This document shows positions 9,087 to 16,900 of a stretch of DNA of 64,000 nt, in pieces. Each line of letters opens with the position of its first letter. Position 1 is the stretch's first letter. This DNA comes from Chitinophaga sp. HK235. GTDB lineage: Bacteria > Bacteroidota > Bacteroidia > Chitinophagales > Chitinophagaceae. The notes under the pieces were generated by a model that did not search any database, was not told where the DNA came from, and saw only the letters and a program-made list of their open reading frames with translations. The DNA lies in the NCBI RefSeq assembly GCF_018255755.1, contig NZ_CP073766.1, forward strand, positions 5,578,501-5,642,500. Direction: 5' to 3'. The translations under genes and the position numbers were made by a program.

Positions 9087-9590
9087 ATGATTATGCGATT
9101 GAAAACATTACTCCTGGGAGGCGGCCTGCTTTTTTCGACAATGGCCTGGGCACAGAATGGTAACGATAAAGTGATGAAAGGCAAAATCGAAATGAAAGCA
9201 CTGATGCAGGACCCGTCTACCGACTGGTTTTACAAAGGTGTCAACAAGTACCAGCCCAATGACAATATGCTCAACTACATCAAAGCTAACCGCAGCAACT
9301 ACAACCTGGTAGTAGTGATGGGCACCTGGGACGAAACCAGCCGCAAGGTGGTTCCCGAACTGTTCAAAGTAATGATCACCGCCGGCAGCCCGGAAGATCA
9401 GGTGCTCATGTTCGGTGCTGATCAGAAATTCCAGACAGACGCTCCTACTGACTATAAAGTAAAAAAACTGCCTACCGTGATCGTTTTCAGAGATGGTGCT
9501 GAAGTAGGTCGTATCTCCGGCGCTCCTAAAGAGTCTATCGAAAGTGATCTCTCCCGCATTTTACTGGATAGCTCCAAGAAAGAAAACTAA
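9087..9590 (+). CDS. Secreted thioredoxin-fold protein without cysteines
   Basis: A 167-aa exported protein: signal peptide to about residue 22 (TMAWAQ), then a thioredoxin-like fold. The strand VVVMGTW that normally leads into a Cys active site is followed by DETSRKVVPELF, so the catalytic cysteine position holds Asp. The cis-Pro strand is kept (KLPTVIVFRDG). The whole protein contains no cysteine at all, so it cannot do thiol-disulfide chemistry and is more likely a binding or chaperone-like relative of the thioredoxins. It begins 4 bases after the MerR gene and ends at a strong hairpin. The fold call is good; the function is unknown. Confidence 0.85.
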   Translation: MIMRLKTLLLGGGLLFSTMAWAQNGNDKVMKGKIEMKALMQDPSTDWFYKGVNKYQPNDNMLNYIKANRSNYNLVVVMGTWDETSRKVVPELFKVMITAGSPEDQVLMFGADQKFQTDAPTDYKVKKLPTVIVFRDGAEVGRISGAPKESIESDLSRILLDSSKKEN

Positions 9591-9624
9591 ACCGCTGATA
9601 CATTAGCATCACTGCTGAGTAAGA

Positions 9625-9678
9625 TATAAAAGCGAAGAACCCATTGATTCAAAAATCAATGGGTTCTTCGCTTTTATA
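9625..9678. terminator. 24-bp hairpin, bidirectional terminator
   Basis: A perfect 24-bp stem: arms 9625-9648 and 9655-9678, with a 6-base loop. It lies between the convergent thioredoxin-fold and mscS genes. The inner part (AAAAGCGAAGAACCCATTGA) is nearly identical to the hairpin at 56962-57005, with two paired substitutions that keep the stem intact. Confidence 0.88.
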
Positions 9679-9699
9679 TATACACCCTGATCTCCGTTT

Positions 9700-9713
9700 A
9701 TCAGGAGAATCAG
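9700..9713 (-). repeat. Dispersed repeat core, copy 1 (CTGATTCTCCTGAT)
   Basis: On the minus strand, the core CTGATTCTCCTGAT lies just downstream of the mscS stop codon. Related cores occur at 32248-32261 and 57017-57030, also just behind minus-strand stop codons, and inverted at 56916-56929. Confidence 0.6.
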
Positions 9714-9728
9714 CATTCATCAAATACA

Positions 9729-10826
9729 TCACTGTTGGTTCAGGGTGACGTTTGTCGACGTAGTCGGCAGTTTCACATCATGGTCGGCCAGCAGTCTTAC
9801 GATAGAGAGGTTGATATTTTCTCTCAGGGCCGCATACTGACTGCCTTCGATGATATAGGTGTTGAAGATGATCTGGATGATATAGGTGTCTTTGGTGAAG
9901 TCGTGGAGGTTGACCGTAAAGCCAGGCAATATGTTGGAATTGTTTTTCAGCAGGCTGCGGATATTGTCCAGTATTTTGATGAGTTTATCGGGTGTTGTTT
10001 CAGATCCCAGCTCCAGGCGCATGGCCACTCTTTGCTGGGTACGGAGAGAGAGGTTGTCCAGAATGCTGTCGACCATCTTTTTGTTGGGCACGGTGACAAA
10101 CGTTTTTTCCAGGGTACGGATACGGGTACTGCGCAGACCTATCTTTTCCACGGTGCCCTGGTAGGAATCTACCTTAACGTTGTCGCCTACACGGAAGGGT
10201 TTGTCGAAGAAGATGATAAACGAGCCGATCAGGTTTTCGATGCTCTCTTTGGCAGCGAGGGCGAGGGCCGCCGCACCGATACCGAGACCAGCAATGATCT
10301 TTTCTACCAGAGATGGCCCGAAGAGGATACGGATAAAGGCAATGGCCCCCATGATAAATACGATGGCTTTGAAGAAGTCGCGGAAGAAGATGATAAACTG
10401 GTTGTCAGTCTTGTCTTCCGTGAGTTCGGCCTTTTTCTCCAGTACCAGGGCGATGAAGTCTATCAAACGAAGCATGATCCAGATAATGCTCATGCTGAAA
10501 GCCAGGCTGAGCAGGGTATCTGTAATGTTCTGCAGAGTGGCTTTGTTGTAAATGTGCACATTGAGCACCTGCGGGAAGGTAAACCGGTCGATGGTCAGCA
10601 TAAAGGTGACCAGCAGCAGGAAATACTCCAGTGGGCGGAGCAACAGGTTAATAAAGTCCTTTTCTTCGATCTGTGGTGACCAGTGGCGGACGAGGCGGAA
10701 CAGGACGGCGGCTACTCCTTTTGACACATAACGTTTGACAAAGGATACAAACAGCAGCACACCTATCAGGATGAGATAGTCCCTAACGGGATTGTCCAGG
10801 ATGACCTGGTTCAGGAAATCATTCAT
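9729..10826 (-). CDS. MscS-family mechanosensitive ion channel
   Basis: A small-conductance mechanosensitive channel that opens under membrane tension to relieve osmotic stress. It has 365 aa. The N-terminal half contains about four to five membrane segments. The pore helix is GIGAAALALAAKESIENL, followed by FDKPFRVGDNV and a beta domain with YQGTVEKIGLRSTRIRT and VPNKKMV, all characteristic of MscS. Length and layout match MscS/MscM-like channels with extra N-terminal helices. It starts 10 bases after the amidohydrolase stop, so the two are probably one transcript, with no obvious functional link. Confidence 0.93.
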   Translation of the reverse strand: MNDFLNQVILDNPVRDYLILIGVLLFVSFVKRYVSKGVAAVLFRLVRHWSPQIEEKDFINLLLRPLEYFLLLVTFMLTIDRFTFPQVLNVHIYNKATLQNITDTLLSLAFSMSIIWIMLRLIDFIALVLEKKAELTEDKTDNQFIIFFRDFFKAIVFIMGAIAFIRILFGPSLVEKIIAGLGIGAAALALAAKESIENLIGSFIIFFDKPFRVGDNVKVDSYQGTVEKIGLRSTRIRTLEKTFVTVPNKKMVDSILDNLSLRTQQRVAMRLELGSETTPDKLIKILDNIRSLLKNNSNILPGFTVNLHDFTKDTYIIQIIFNTYIIEGSQYAALRENINLSIVRLLADHDVKLPTTSTNVTLNQQ

Positions 10827-10836
10827 ATGGTTAAAT

Positions 10837-11985
10837 CTAGATAATTCGTTTACTTTCTTCGTTGTTGATCAGTACTACACCGGGTTGGGTTCCTTCCCGG
10901 AAGCTACCATAGCGGCTTTCGATGCCGAGTGCCCTGGCGCCGTTGGTTGTGCCCCACTGCAGGAGCTCTTCCAGTGGTATTTCGGGATAATGTGCCCGGA
11001 TGGTTTTTATTTCCTCCCAGACAGACAGCTGATGGTTGGACGCCAGGCTGTCGGTGCCCAGTGCGATATTACATCCTGCTTCCCGGAAGAGGGGAATGTC
11101 CGGTAACCGGTCTTCTATGTAGAGGTTGGCCTGCGGGCAGAAGCACCACCATATCTCCAGGGGCTGCTGTTGGGCAAACCGGATATCGCTGGCGCTGGTA
11201 TAGGTATTATGTACGAGTAATATTTTGTTATGGGAGAAGTAGGGCAGATAGGCTTCGAGGCTGTTGACGCCTGGTGCCTGGAATCCGCTGGTATCCATGC
11301 CGAAGTGGCTGAAGAAGCGGAGGAAGTCGCCGGTTTTGCTGTTATACAGCTCATTTTCCGCCTGGCATTCCTGGTTATGGATGGTCAGCGGGGTATTGTG
11401 TGGTGTCTGGGCCAGGAGGCCGAATAAGGTTTTGCTGACAGAATAAGGAGCATGTGGTACGATGGAGGCGCTGTGGCCCGGTCCGCTAATCTCACGGAAG
11501 GCCTGTAATACTTCCAGGCTGTAGTTGTAGCGGGTTGGGGCGGCATGGTCCACAAATCCCATACATTCTACGAAGGTATGGTAGTAGAGGCGCTGGTGGC
11601 GTTTTTGCGGGATAGTGGCCGGGCTGTTGCAGATATCTCCTACTGCCGCGATGCCGGATTCCCACATGGCTTCTTCGGCCGCCGCGATGGCATCGGTCTG
11701 GTCGTGGCCGTTGTTGCGTCCTTCCATGACCCGGGTGAGGAAAGAAGGAAGTCCTGTTTTTTCGGGGATAGCCCCTTTCATATGCGACAGCTCCAGGTGG
11801 CAGTGGGCGTTTATGAATCCCGGGCATAGGATGCCGTCCAGCTCCCGGACGTCTTCACCGGCAGCATTTTCGGCTACAATGCCGGTCACCACGCCGTTTT
11901 CATCCATGATCAGCACCTTGCCGGGCCCCAGAAAATGGCTTCCGTCGAAGAGGTCCTTTCCTTTTAATTTGATCTGTTTCAACAA
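10837..11985 (-). CDS. Amidohydrolase (chlorohydrolase/deaminase-like)
   Basis: A cytoplasmic metal-dependent hydrolase of 382 aa in the TRZ/ATZ-like branch. The metal and catalytic residues are all visible: H61 and H63 in FINAHCHLE, H178 in PHAPYSVS, H203 with E206 in IHNQE, H259 in VHNTYTS, and D312 in GTDSLASN. Relatives deaminate purines, triazines or aminofutalosine; GTDSLASN and HAPYSVS recall aminofutalosine deaminases, but the substrate cannot be settled from sequence and I see no menaquinone genes nearby. It is the first gene of a pair with the mscS-type gene, divergent from prfA across about 95 bases. Confidence 0.85.
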   Translation of the reverse strand: MLKQIKLKGKDLFDGSHFLGPGKVLIMDENGVVTGIVAENAAGEDVRELDGILCPGFINAHCHLELSHMKGAIPEKTGLPSFLTRVMEGRNNGHDQTDAIAAAEEAMWESGIAAVGDICNSPATIPQKRHQRLYYHTFVECMGFVDHAAPTRYNYSLEVLQAFREISGPGHSASIVPHAPYSVSKTLFGLLAQTPHNTPLTIHNQECQAENELYNSKTGDFLRFFSHFGMDTSGFQAPGVNSLEAYLPYFSHNKILLVHNTYTSASDIRFAQQQPLEIWWCFCPQANLYIEDRLPDIPLFREAGCNIALGTDSLASNHQLSVWEEIKTIRAHYPEIPLEELLQWGTTNGARALGIESRYGSFREGTQPGVVLINNEESKRII

Positions 11986-12012
11986 CCTGATATTTAATTA
12001 AGTTAATGGTGT

Positions 12013-12020
12013 TAATTTTG
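12013..12020 (+). promoter_or_regulatory. Probable -7 element for prfA
   Basis: TAATTTTG matches TAnnTTTG, 59 bases upstream of the prfA start. No TTG at proper spacing was found for a -33 box. Confidence 0.45.
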
Positions 12021-12079
12021 CAACCCGATTAGCAGTATCCCGACCCTTTCAGGTGGGTACTCAAAAGTCAAAGATAATT

Positions 12080-13144
12080 ATGATAGACAAACTGGAAGCT
12101 ATAAAAGGCCGTTTTGAACAGGTAGCGCTGGCCCTTACCAACCCTGAAGTGGTAAGTGACAACAAAAAGTTTGGCCAGCTGAGCAAGGAATACCGCCAGC
12201 TGGAAAAGATCGTGAAGGCTTACGACGCCTACCGGAATCTGCTGGACAATATCGACTTTAACAAGGAGGTACTGGACAGTGGTGACGAGGAGATGCGGGA
12301 GCTGGCCAAGGCTGAGACCGAAGCCCTGCAGGAGCAGAAACTGGCGCAGGAGGAGACGATCCGTAACCTGCTGATACCAAAAGATCCTCAGGATGAGAAA
12401 AACGCCATCCTCGAAATACGTGCCGGTACCGGCGGTGATGAGGCCAGCCTCTTTGCCGGCGACCTGATGCGTATGTATTTGCGTTTCTGTGAGCTGAAAG
12501 GCTGGAGCACCAACCTGCTGAATGAAAACGCGGGTTCTGCCGGCGGTTTTAAAGAGGTGGTGATAGAAGTGAGCGGTGATGATGTATATGGTACCCTGAA
12601 ATTTGAATCAGGTGTACACCGTGTACAGCGTGTGCCAGCCACAGAGGCCTCCGGCCGTGTACATACCTCTGCTGCTACCGTAGCGGTACTGCCCGAAGCT
12701 GAGGAAGTAGACGTAGACGTAAGAGAGGCAGATATTAAAATGGACACCTTCCGTTCTTCCGGTGCAGGTGGTCAGCACGTAAACAAAACCGAGTCTGCCG
12801 TAAGGCTTACCCACATTCCTACCGGTGTAGTGGTGGAATGTCAGGAAGGCCGTAGCCAGCACTCCAACCGGGAAATCGCCATGAAAATGCTGCGTACCCG
12901 TATTTATGAGGCGGCAGTGCGTAAACATGAAGATGCTATCGCTTCCCAGCGTAAGAGCCTTGTGTCTACCGGCGACCGTTCCGCGAAAATCCGTACCTAT
13001 AACTATCCGCAGGGCCGTGTAACAGATCACCGTATAGGCATGACCGTTTATAACCTCGATGCCTTTATGAACGGGGAGATCAAAGACATGGTAGACGCGC
13101 TGCAGTTTGCTGAAAACGCAGAGAAACTGAAACAGGGTAATTAA
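12080..13144 (+). CDS. prfA: Peptide chain release factor 1
   Basis: Recognises UAA and UAG stop codons on the ribosome and triggers peptide release. It has 354 aa, family length. The codon-recognition tripeptide PAT is at 186-188, which identifies RF1 rather than RF2, followed by the conserved GRVHTSAATVAVLPE. The catalytic GGQ is at 230-232 within SSGAGGQHVNKTESAVR; its Gln is normally methylated by PrmC. I start it at MIDKLEAIKGRF (12080); an upstream in-frame ATG at 12053 adds nine unconserved residues. Transcription ends at the hairpin at 13164-13220. Confidence 0.98.
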   Translation: MIDKLEAIKGRFEQVALALTNPEVVSDNKKFGQLSKEYRQLEKIVKAYDAYRNLLDNIDFNKEVLDSGDEEMRELAKAETEALQEQKLAQEETIRNLLIPKDPQDEKNAILEIRAGTGGDEASLFAGDLMRMYLRFCELKGWSTNLLNENAGSAGGFKEVVIEVSGDDVYGTLKFESGVHRVQRVPATEASGRVHTSAATVAVLPEAEEVDVDVREADIKMDTFRSSGAGGQHVNKTESAVRLTHIPTGVVVECQEGRSQHSNREIAMKMLRTRIYEAAVRKHEDAIASQRKSLVSTGDRSAKIRTYNYPQGRVTDHRIGMTVYNLDAFMNGEIKDMVDALQFAENAEKLKQGN

Positions 13145-13163
13145 TCGTTTTCGATACAGTAAT

Positions 13164-13220
13164 AAAGTGAGCAGAGGCGCAAAGTGTGCAACACAACCGT
13201 TTTGCGCCTTTGCTCACTTT
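13164..13220 (+). terminator. Hairpin terminator after prfA
   Basis: Arms 13164-13183 and 13201-13220 form a 20-bp stem with one G-U pair and a 17-base loop. It shares the GCGCCTTTGC core with hairpins near 3.2 and 21.15 kb. Confidence 0.7.
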
Positions 13221-13249
13221 GTTTTTGATAAGACCTTCCTATAGTGTTA

Positions 13250-13309
13250 AATCCTGTTTAAATCGTGTTAATCCTTTGTAAATCGCGCTAATCATAAGTA
13301 AATAATCTT
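13250..13309 (+). repeat. Three imperfect 20-bp tandem repeats
   Basis: Units 13250-13269, 13270-13289 and 13290-13309 align without gaps. Each has the form AATC(n7)AAT(n7) with an internal 11+9 pattern; the second half-site is AATC in units one and two and AATA in the third. This kind of AATC-periodic intergenic tract is familiar from Bacteroidota genomes. It lies upstream of the DUF937 gene. Confidence 0.6.
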
Positions 13310-13362
13310 ACATTTATTTACAACGACCACTACATTTTTCTTCCACAAAAATCCATATTCAG

Positions 13363-13950
13363 ATGTTAGAGCAATTAATGGAACTCGTTCGGGAACATGC
13401 ACAGAGCACTGTTGTCAACAATCCCGCTGTGCCCAATGAACAAAATGAGGCAGTGATGAGCGCTGCCACTGCGTCCATTACAAATGGTCTGCAACAGGAG
13501 TTGGCCAATGGCAATACTGAAGGGGTATTATCGCTGTTGGGCGGCCAGTCGGCTACAGCTCAGGATAATCCTGTAGTGGGCAATATCTCCAATAACTTTA
13601 TTGGTACGCTGCTGGAGAAATTTAACCTGGACAAAGGTGCCGCCACCCAGCTGGCTGCTTCTCTGATCCCTACTGTGTTGGGTTCGCTGGTACACAAGAC
13701 CAATGATCCATCCAACAACAATTTCAGCCTCAATGGCATCCTCAACTCCCTGACTGGTGGCGCTGCCGGTGGTATCGATCTGCAGGGTGTGCTGGGTAAA
13801 CTGTCTGGCGGACTGGATAAAAATGGTGATGGCAAGGTAGACCTCAGCGACCTGACAAGCCTGTTTTCAAATGGTGCGAGCCAGCAACAGCAAGGTCAGC
13901 AAGGCAATGAAGGTGGTATTGGCGGTATGCTGAAAAACCTTTTGGGGTAG
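13363..13950 (+). CDS. DUF937-like protein with a calcium-binding loop
   Basis: A 195-aa protein of the DUF937/YidB-like type: amphipathic helices rich in Ala, Asn, Gln and Gly, with GVLSLLGG and the SLIPTVLGSLV segment, and no signal peptide. Residues 152-163 (DKNGDGKVDLSD) are a textbook EF-hand/dockerin-like calcium loop with ligands at D152, N154, D156, D160 and D163. The tail is Gln/Gly rich and ends GGMLKNLLG. No function is established for the family. It is a single gene bounded by a repeat tract and a hairpin. Confidence 0.75.
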   Translation: MLEQLMELVREHAQSTVVNNPAVPNEQNEAVMSAATASITNGLQQELANGNTEGVLSLLGGQSATAQDNPVVGNISNNFIGTLLEKFNLDKGAATQLAASLIPTVLGSLVHKTNDPSNNNFSLNGILNSLTGGAAGGIDLQGVLGKLSGGLDKNGDGKVDLSDLTSLFSNGASQQQQGQQGNEGGIGGMLKNLLG

Positions 13951-13986
13951 TCCGTTGTTTTTCTTGCGGATGTATTCATAACGGTA

Positions 13987-14046
13987 AAAACACAAGCACT
14001 TCGTATATAATTATTTGATTATAAATAAGTTGCTTGTGTTTTTTTT
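13987..14046 (+). terminator. Hairpin terminator after the DUF937 gene
   Basis: A 12-bp stem (13987-13998 with 14031-14042, AAAACACAAGCA and its complement), with an AT-rich loop of 32 bases, followed by more T residues. Confidence 0.65.
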
Positions 14047-14106
14047 AACGTTTGTTTACCATTATCAATCAGCCGGTTGTATATTTAAAATGAAACTGGC
14101 AAAGTA

Positions 14107-14134
14107 TTTGTTTCCCACTTTTCGATTACATTTG
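14107..14134 (+). promoter_or_regulatory. Probable promoter of the OmpA-type lipoprotein gene
   Basis: TTTG at 14107-14110, 16 bases, then TACATTTG at 14127-14134. Both boxes match the Bacteroidota consensus exactly, and the leader would be about 40 bases. Confidence 0.6.
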
Positions 14135-14180
14135 TTATCCTGAATTATATATAATAACCTTCATGTTTAAAATTACTAAG

Positions 14181-14858
14181 ATGAAAAGATTGAATGCCCT
14201 TGTAGCTGTGGCTTTATCCGTAACCATGTTGTTTAGCTGTAAAACCTGGCAGAGCATGGACAATACTAAAAAAGGAGCTGCAATAGGTGTTGGCGGCGGT
14301 GCTGCTGCTGGTGCGGTGATCGGTAAAGTGGCAGGGAATACTGCATTAGGTGCTATTATCGGTGCTGCGCTTGGTGGTGCTGGCGGTGCTTTGATCGGTA
14401 AAAAAATGGACAAACAGGCACAGGAAATTAAAAGTGAAGTTCCTAATGCAACAGTAGAACGTGTGGGTGAAGGTATCAACGTTACATTTGATGCAGGCGT
14501 GCTTTTCGGTTTCGACAAATCTGATCTGTCTCCGGCCGCACAAACCAGTGTTAAACAACTGGCTGAGATCCTGAACAAATATCCTGATACTAACGTGCGT
14601 GTAGAAGGTCATACAGACGACAGAGGTACAGATGCTTACAACATGGGCCTGTCTGAAAGAAGGACTAACACGGTAGTAAATTATCTGAAATCTCAGGGTG
14701 TTGCTGCTAACCGTATCCAGGGCTTCTGGTATGGTAAGAGCCAGCCTAAAGTTCCCAACGATTCAGATGCTAACCGTGCTAAAAACCGCCGTGTAGAATT
14801 CTCCATCTTCGCTAACGACAAAATGAAACAGGACGCGAAGAAAGAAGTTGGTCAGTAA
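14181..14858 (+). CDS. OmpA-family lipoprotein with glycine-zipper
   Basis: An outer-membrane lipoprotein that probably ties the membrane to peptidoglycan. From the start at 14181 the lipobox is LFSC with Cys20. Residues about 30-80 are a Gly/Ala-rich glycine-zipper hairpin (GAAIGVGGGAAAGAVIG). Residues about 105-215 are the OmpA C-terminal domain, with LFGFDKSDLSPAA, VEGHTDDRGTDAYNMGLSERR and the peptidoglycan-binding NRAKNRRVEF. An ATG at 14163 is also in frame; the later one gives a standard lipoprotein signal. It has its own promoter (14107-14134) and terminator (14903-14930). Proteins of this layout are abundant in Bacteroidota. Confidence 0.92.
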   Translation: MKRLNALVAVALSVTMLFSCKTWQSMDNTKKGAAIGVGGGAAAGAVIGKVAGNTALGAIIGAALGGAGGALIGKKMDKQAQEIKSEVPNATVERVGEGINVTFDAGVLFGFDKSDLSPAAQTSVKQLAEILNKYPDTNVRVEGHTDDRGTDAYNMGLSERRTNTVVNYLKSQGVAANRIQGFWYGKSQPKVPNDSDANRAKNRRVEFSIFANDKMKQDAKKEVGQ

Positions 14859-14902
14859 TAGAAGATTTTAAAATTACATATTTCTCATAAGCAGATATAC
14901 AT

Positions 14903-14930
14903 TCCCCCCTGGTTCCAGGGGGGATTTTTT
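14903..14930 (+). terminator. Terminator of the OmpA-type gene
   Basis: TCCCCCCTGG at 14903-14912 pairs with 14915-14924, followed by six T residues. The last T residues overlap the stop codon of the convergent VanZ-like gene. Confidence 0.8.
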
Positions 14931-15318
14931 ATGCCTTCTGTTTATAAAAAAGTCGTAATATAATTTTGAATACAATCACGCCGGCCACCGCTCCCAGCGT
15001 ATCTGCCAATGCATCATACAAATCAAAACTGCGGCCTACGACCCAGTATTTCTGTATCAGTTCAATTATAAACCCGTAAACGGCTGCTATTACTATAAAC
15101 AGCAGCAGGGTAAAAGCAGAGATATGTTTTTTCTGCCAGTATACACCCATGCTTAAAAACAACACAATACCGCCGAAAAGGCCGAAATGAACGAACTTAT
15201 CGAAATGTATCCGTTCTAAAAAAGAGTTAGTGGGGATATCTTTACCCGGCAGGGTACATAAAACAAGGATCAGGATGATCCATAAAGTGGCAGGAAGGTA
15301 ATATCTCCAGGCTTTCAT
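14929..15318 (-). CDS. VanZ-family membrane protein
   Basis: A 129-aa integral membrane protein with four predicted helices. It carries the VanZ-family pattern: a short extracellular TLPGKDIP after helix 1, DKFVHFGLFG at helix 2, and in the last part IIELIQKYWVVGRSFDLYDALADTLGA, where the E, Q, R and D residues are conserved. VanZ of the vancomycin cluster raises teicoplanin resistance, but stand-alone chromosomal members have no known role and resistance should not be assumed. It lies downstream of gcvH on the same strand, beyond a terminator. Confidence 0.85.
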   Translation of the reverse strand: MKAWRYYLPATLWIILILVLCTLPGKDIPTNSFLERIHFDKFVHFGLFGGIVLFLSMGVYWQKKHISAFTLLLFIVIAAVYGFIIELIQKYWVVGRSFDLYDALADTLGAVAGVIVFKIILRLFYKQKA

Positions 15319-15345
15319 CTTCTATGCGTCGATTATATGGTCCCG

Positions 15346-15385
15346 TAAAAAAAACAACAGGCATGCGGTATCGCAGGCCTGTTGT
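15346..15385 (-). terminator. Hairpin terminator after gcvH
   Basis: ACAACAGGC at 15354-15362 pairs with GCCTGTTGT at 15377-15385, and a run of A on the left becomes a U-tract on the minus strand. Confidence 0.7.
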
Positions 15386-15415
15386 GTACTCTATGTAAAA
15401 ATATCAGTTGGCTAA

Positions 15416-15796
15416 TTATTCAGCTACCAGGGCCTTGTATTGATCTGCAGTCAGCAGGGCTGCTACGTCAGCAGTGTTCTTTACGGTCATTTTAACCATC
15501 CAGCCATCGCCGTATGGGTCGGTGTTAACCAGCTCTGGTTCAGATTCCAGTTCAGCATTGAATTCTTTGAGGGTGCCTGCAACAGGCAGGAAAAGATCAG
15601 AAACAGTTTTTACTGCTTCTACAGTTCCGAAAACTTCTTCAGCGGCTAAAGTCTTACCAACTGTAGGAATGTCAACGAACACTATATCGCCCAATTCACG
15701 TTGTGCAAATTCGGTAATACCGATAGTGGCAACATCGCCTTCTAATAAAATCCATTCGTGATCTTTAGTGTAACGAAGGTTTGACGGAAAATTCAT
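15416..15796 (-). CDS. gcvH: Glycine cleavage system H protein
   Basis: The lipoylated carrier of the glycine cleavage system, shuttling the aminomethyl group from GcvP to GcvT and electrons to GcvL. It has 126 aa from the start at 15796, with RYTKDHEW near the N-terminus, GDIVFVDIPTVG, and the lipoylation site ETVK-type motif FGTVEAVK with Lys63. The tail GDGWMVKM is also conserved. An upstream in-frame ATG (15832) would add twelve unconserved residues. The other gcv genes are not nearby; in Bacteroidota they are often scattered. Confidence 0.97.
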   Translation of the reverse strand: MNFPSNLRYTKDHEWILLEGDVATIGITEFAQRELGDIVFVDIPTVGKTLAAEEVFGTVEAVKTVSDLFLPVAGTLKEFNAELESEPELVNTDPYGDGWMVKMTVKNTADVAALLTADQYKALVAE

Positions 15797-15889
15797 ATAA
15801 GTCAGGTTTTGAGTCGTAAAAATACAAATCATTTAGAGATTTGCGTTTTTTTGATTTTTAACAAGATGATTAATTGGATTGTTGTGTTG

Positions 15890-16552
15890 TCAGAAAAAAA
15901 GCCACTTTCTGATAACGCGCACTTTCATGGGGATGTCCTGTAGTGGTCTGTTCAGGCTGTCTGTTTTCACTGCTGCGATCTTGTCGATCACGTCCAGCCC
16001 TTTGATCACCTGGCCAAAAACGGTGTAGTTTTGGTCAAGATGTGGTGAACCTCCTTGCGTTTTGTATATCTCACGCTGGTCTACCGGAATCTTGCGGCCA
16101 CCCAGTCTTGTCTTTTCCAGCTGGTCCAGCTGCTCGTCGGTGAACACCTTACCCTGTACGATATAAAACTGGCAACCGGAAGAGGCCTTGGCCGGATTGT
16201 TGTCGCGGGCCGCTGCCAGCGCGCCCTTGCGATGAAAGAGGTCCAGCTGGAACTCTGCCGGGATGGTATACCCTACATCTCCATTACCCAATGCTGCACC
16301 GGGTTGGGCGTGTTTGGAATCCGGATCGCCACCCTGGATCATAAACTGTTTGATCACCCGGTGAAACAGAGTACTATCGTAGAAGTGCTGCCGGCTTAAC
16401 TTCAGGAAGTTGTTCCGGTGCTTGGGTGTCTGGTCATACAGGTGTATCACCATGGTGCCATAGGGCGTGATCACTTTTACCTTCCTGTTTTTGGCCATGG
16501 CGAAGGCGGCAATGGTTAGCAGCAGGGTACAGAGGAGTAGCGTTTTTTTCAT
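15890..16552 (-). CDS. Secreted cyclophilin-type peptidylprolyl isomerase
   Basis: Catalyses cis-trans isomerisation of prolyl bonds, assisting protein folding in the periplasm. A signal peptide covers about residues 1-20. The cyclophilin core is plain: FHRVIKQFMIQGGDP with the catalytic Arg, Phe, Met and Gln, SSGCQFYIV, and NYTVFGQVIKGLDVIDKI. It has 220 aa, longer than minimal cyclophilins because of an insertion around LDQLEKTRLGGRKIPVD, which is common in Bacteroidota members. The hypothetical gene at 16562-16900 lies 9 bases upstream on the same strand, so both are likely co-transcribed. Confidence 0.95.
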   Translation of the reverse strand: MKKTLLLCTLLLTIAAFAMAKNRKVKVITPYGTMVIHLYDQTPKHRNNFLKLSRQHFYDSTLFHRVIKQFMIQGGDPDSKHAQPGAALGNGDVGYTIPAEFQLDLFHRKGALAAARDNNPAKASSGCQFYIVQGKVFTDEQLDQLEKTRLGGRKIPVDQREIYKTQGGSPHLDQNYTVFGQVIKGLDVIDKIAAVKTDSLNRPLQDIPMKVRVIRKWLFF

Positions 16553-16561
16553 ACCAGATGT

Positions 16562-16900
16562 TTAATCTTCTTCGTGCTCAGAAAAATAGGTGATGATATG
16601 TTCTTTCAGAAAGTGCTCCTGTTCTTCCAGATTGAACTTGGGAACAGGCTGTAGTTCCTTGAAATGAGGCCATCCGTCTGCATCATAGCCTTCCAGCTCG
16701 AAGTAGCCGCTCTGGCTGAGCAGTGTGCATACTGCTACGTGCATCAGGTCCTGTTTCTGTTCTTTACTATATTTTGTCTTCAGGTTGTTGAGCTCATTGA
16801 TGCCGATCAGGAACAAGATAGCCTCCATATTGGGCTTTTTGCCGAACCTGGCTGTCAGCATATCTTCTATTGGTTTCCAACGCTTCTCAAAATCTTCCAT
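16562..16900 (-). CDS. Conserved hypothetical protein
   Basis: I do not recognise a named domain. From the start at 16900 (MEDFEKRWKPIEDML) it is a 112-aa soluble, acidic, mostly helical protein with GKKPNMEAILFLIGINEL and YFELEGYDADGWPHF, and no signal or membrane segment. In-frame ATGs at 16951 and 16945 would extend it. The pattern looks like a conserved Bacteroidota family of about 110 aa. It sits 9 bases upstream of the cyclophilin gene, so it is probably the first gene of that transcript. Confidence 0.7.
   Translation of the reverse strand: MEDFEKRWKPIEDMLTARFGKKPNMEAILFLIGINELNNLKTKYSKEQKQDLMHVAVCTLLSQSGYFELEGYDADGWPHFKELQPVPKFNLEEQEHFLKEHIITYFSEHEED

Noticed and set aside
9735..10679. 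Open frame opposite the mscS gene
   Set aside because: Antisense shadow with low-complexity acidic composition.
13250..13309. CRISPR array from the AATC repeats
   Set aside because: Units are contiguous 20-bp repeats without spacers and there are no cas genes.
14929..15318. Glycopeptide resistance from the VanZ-like gene
   Set aside because: No vanA/H/X/R/S genes are present and stand-alone VanZ homologs are common without resistance.
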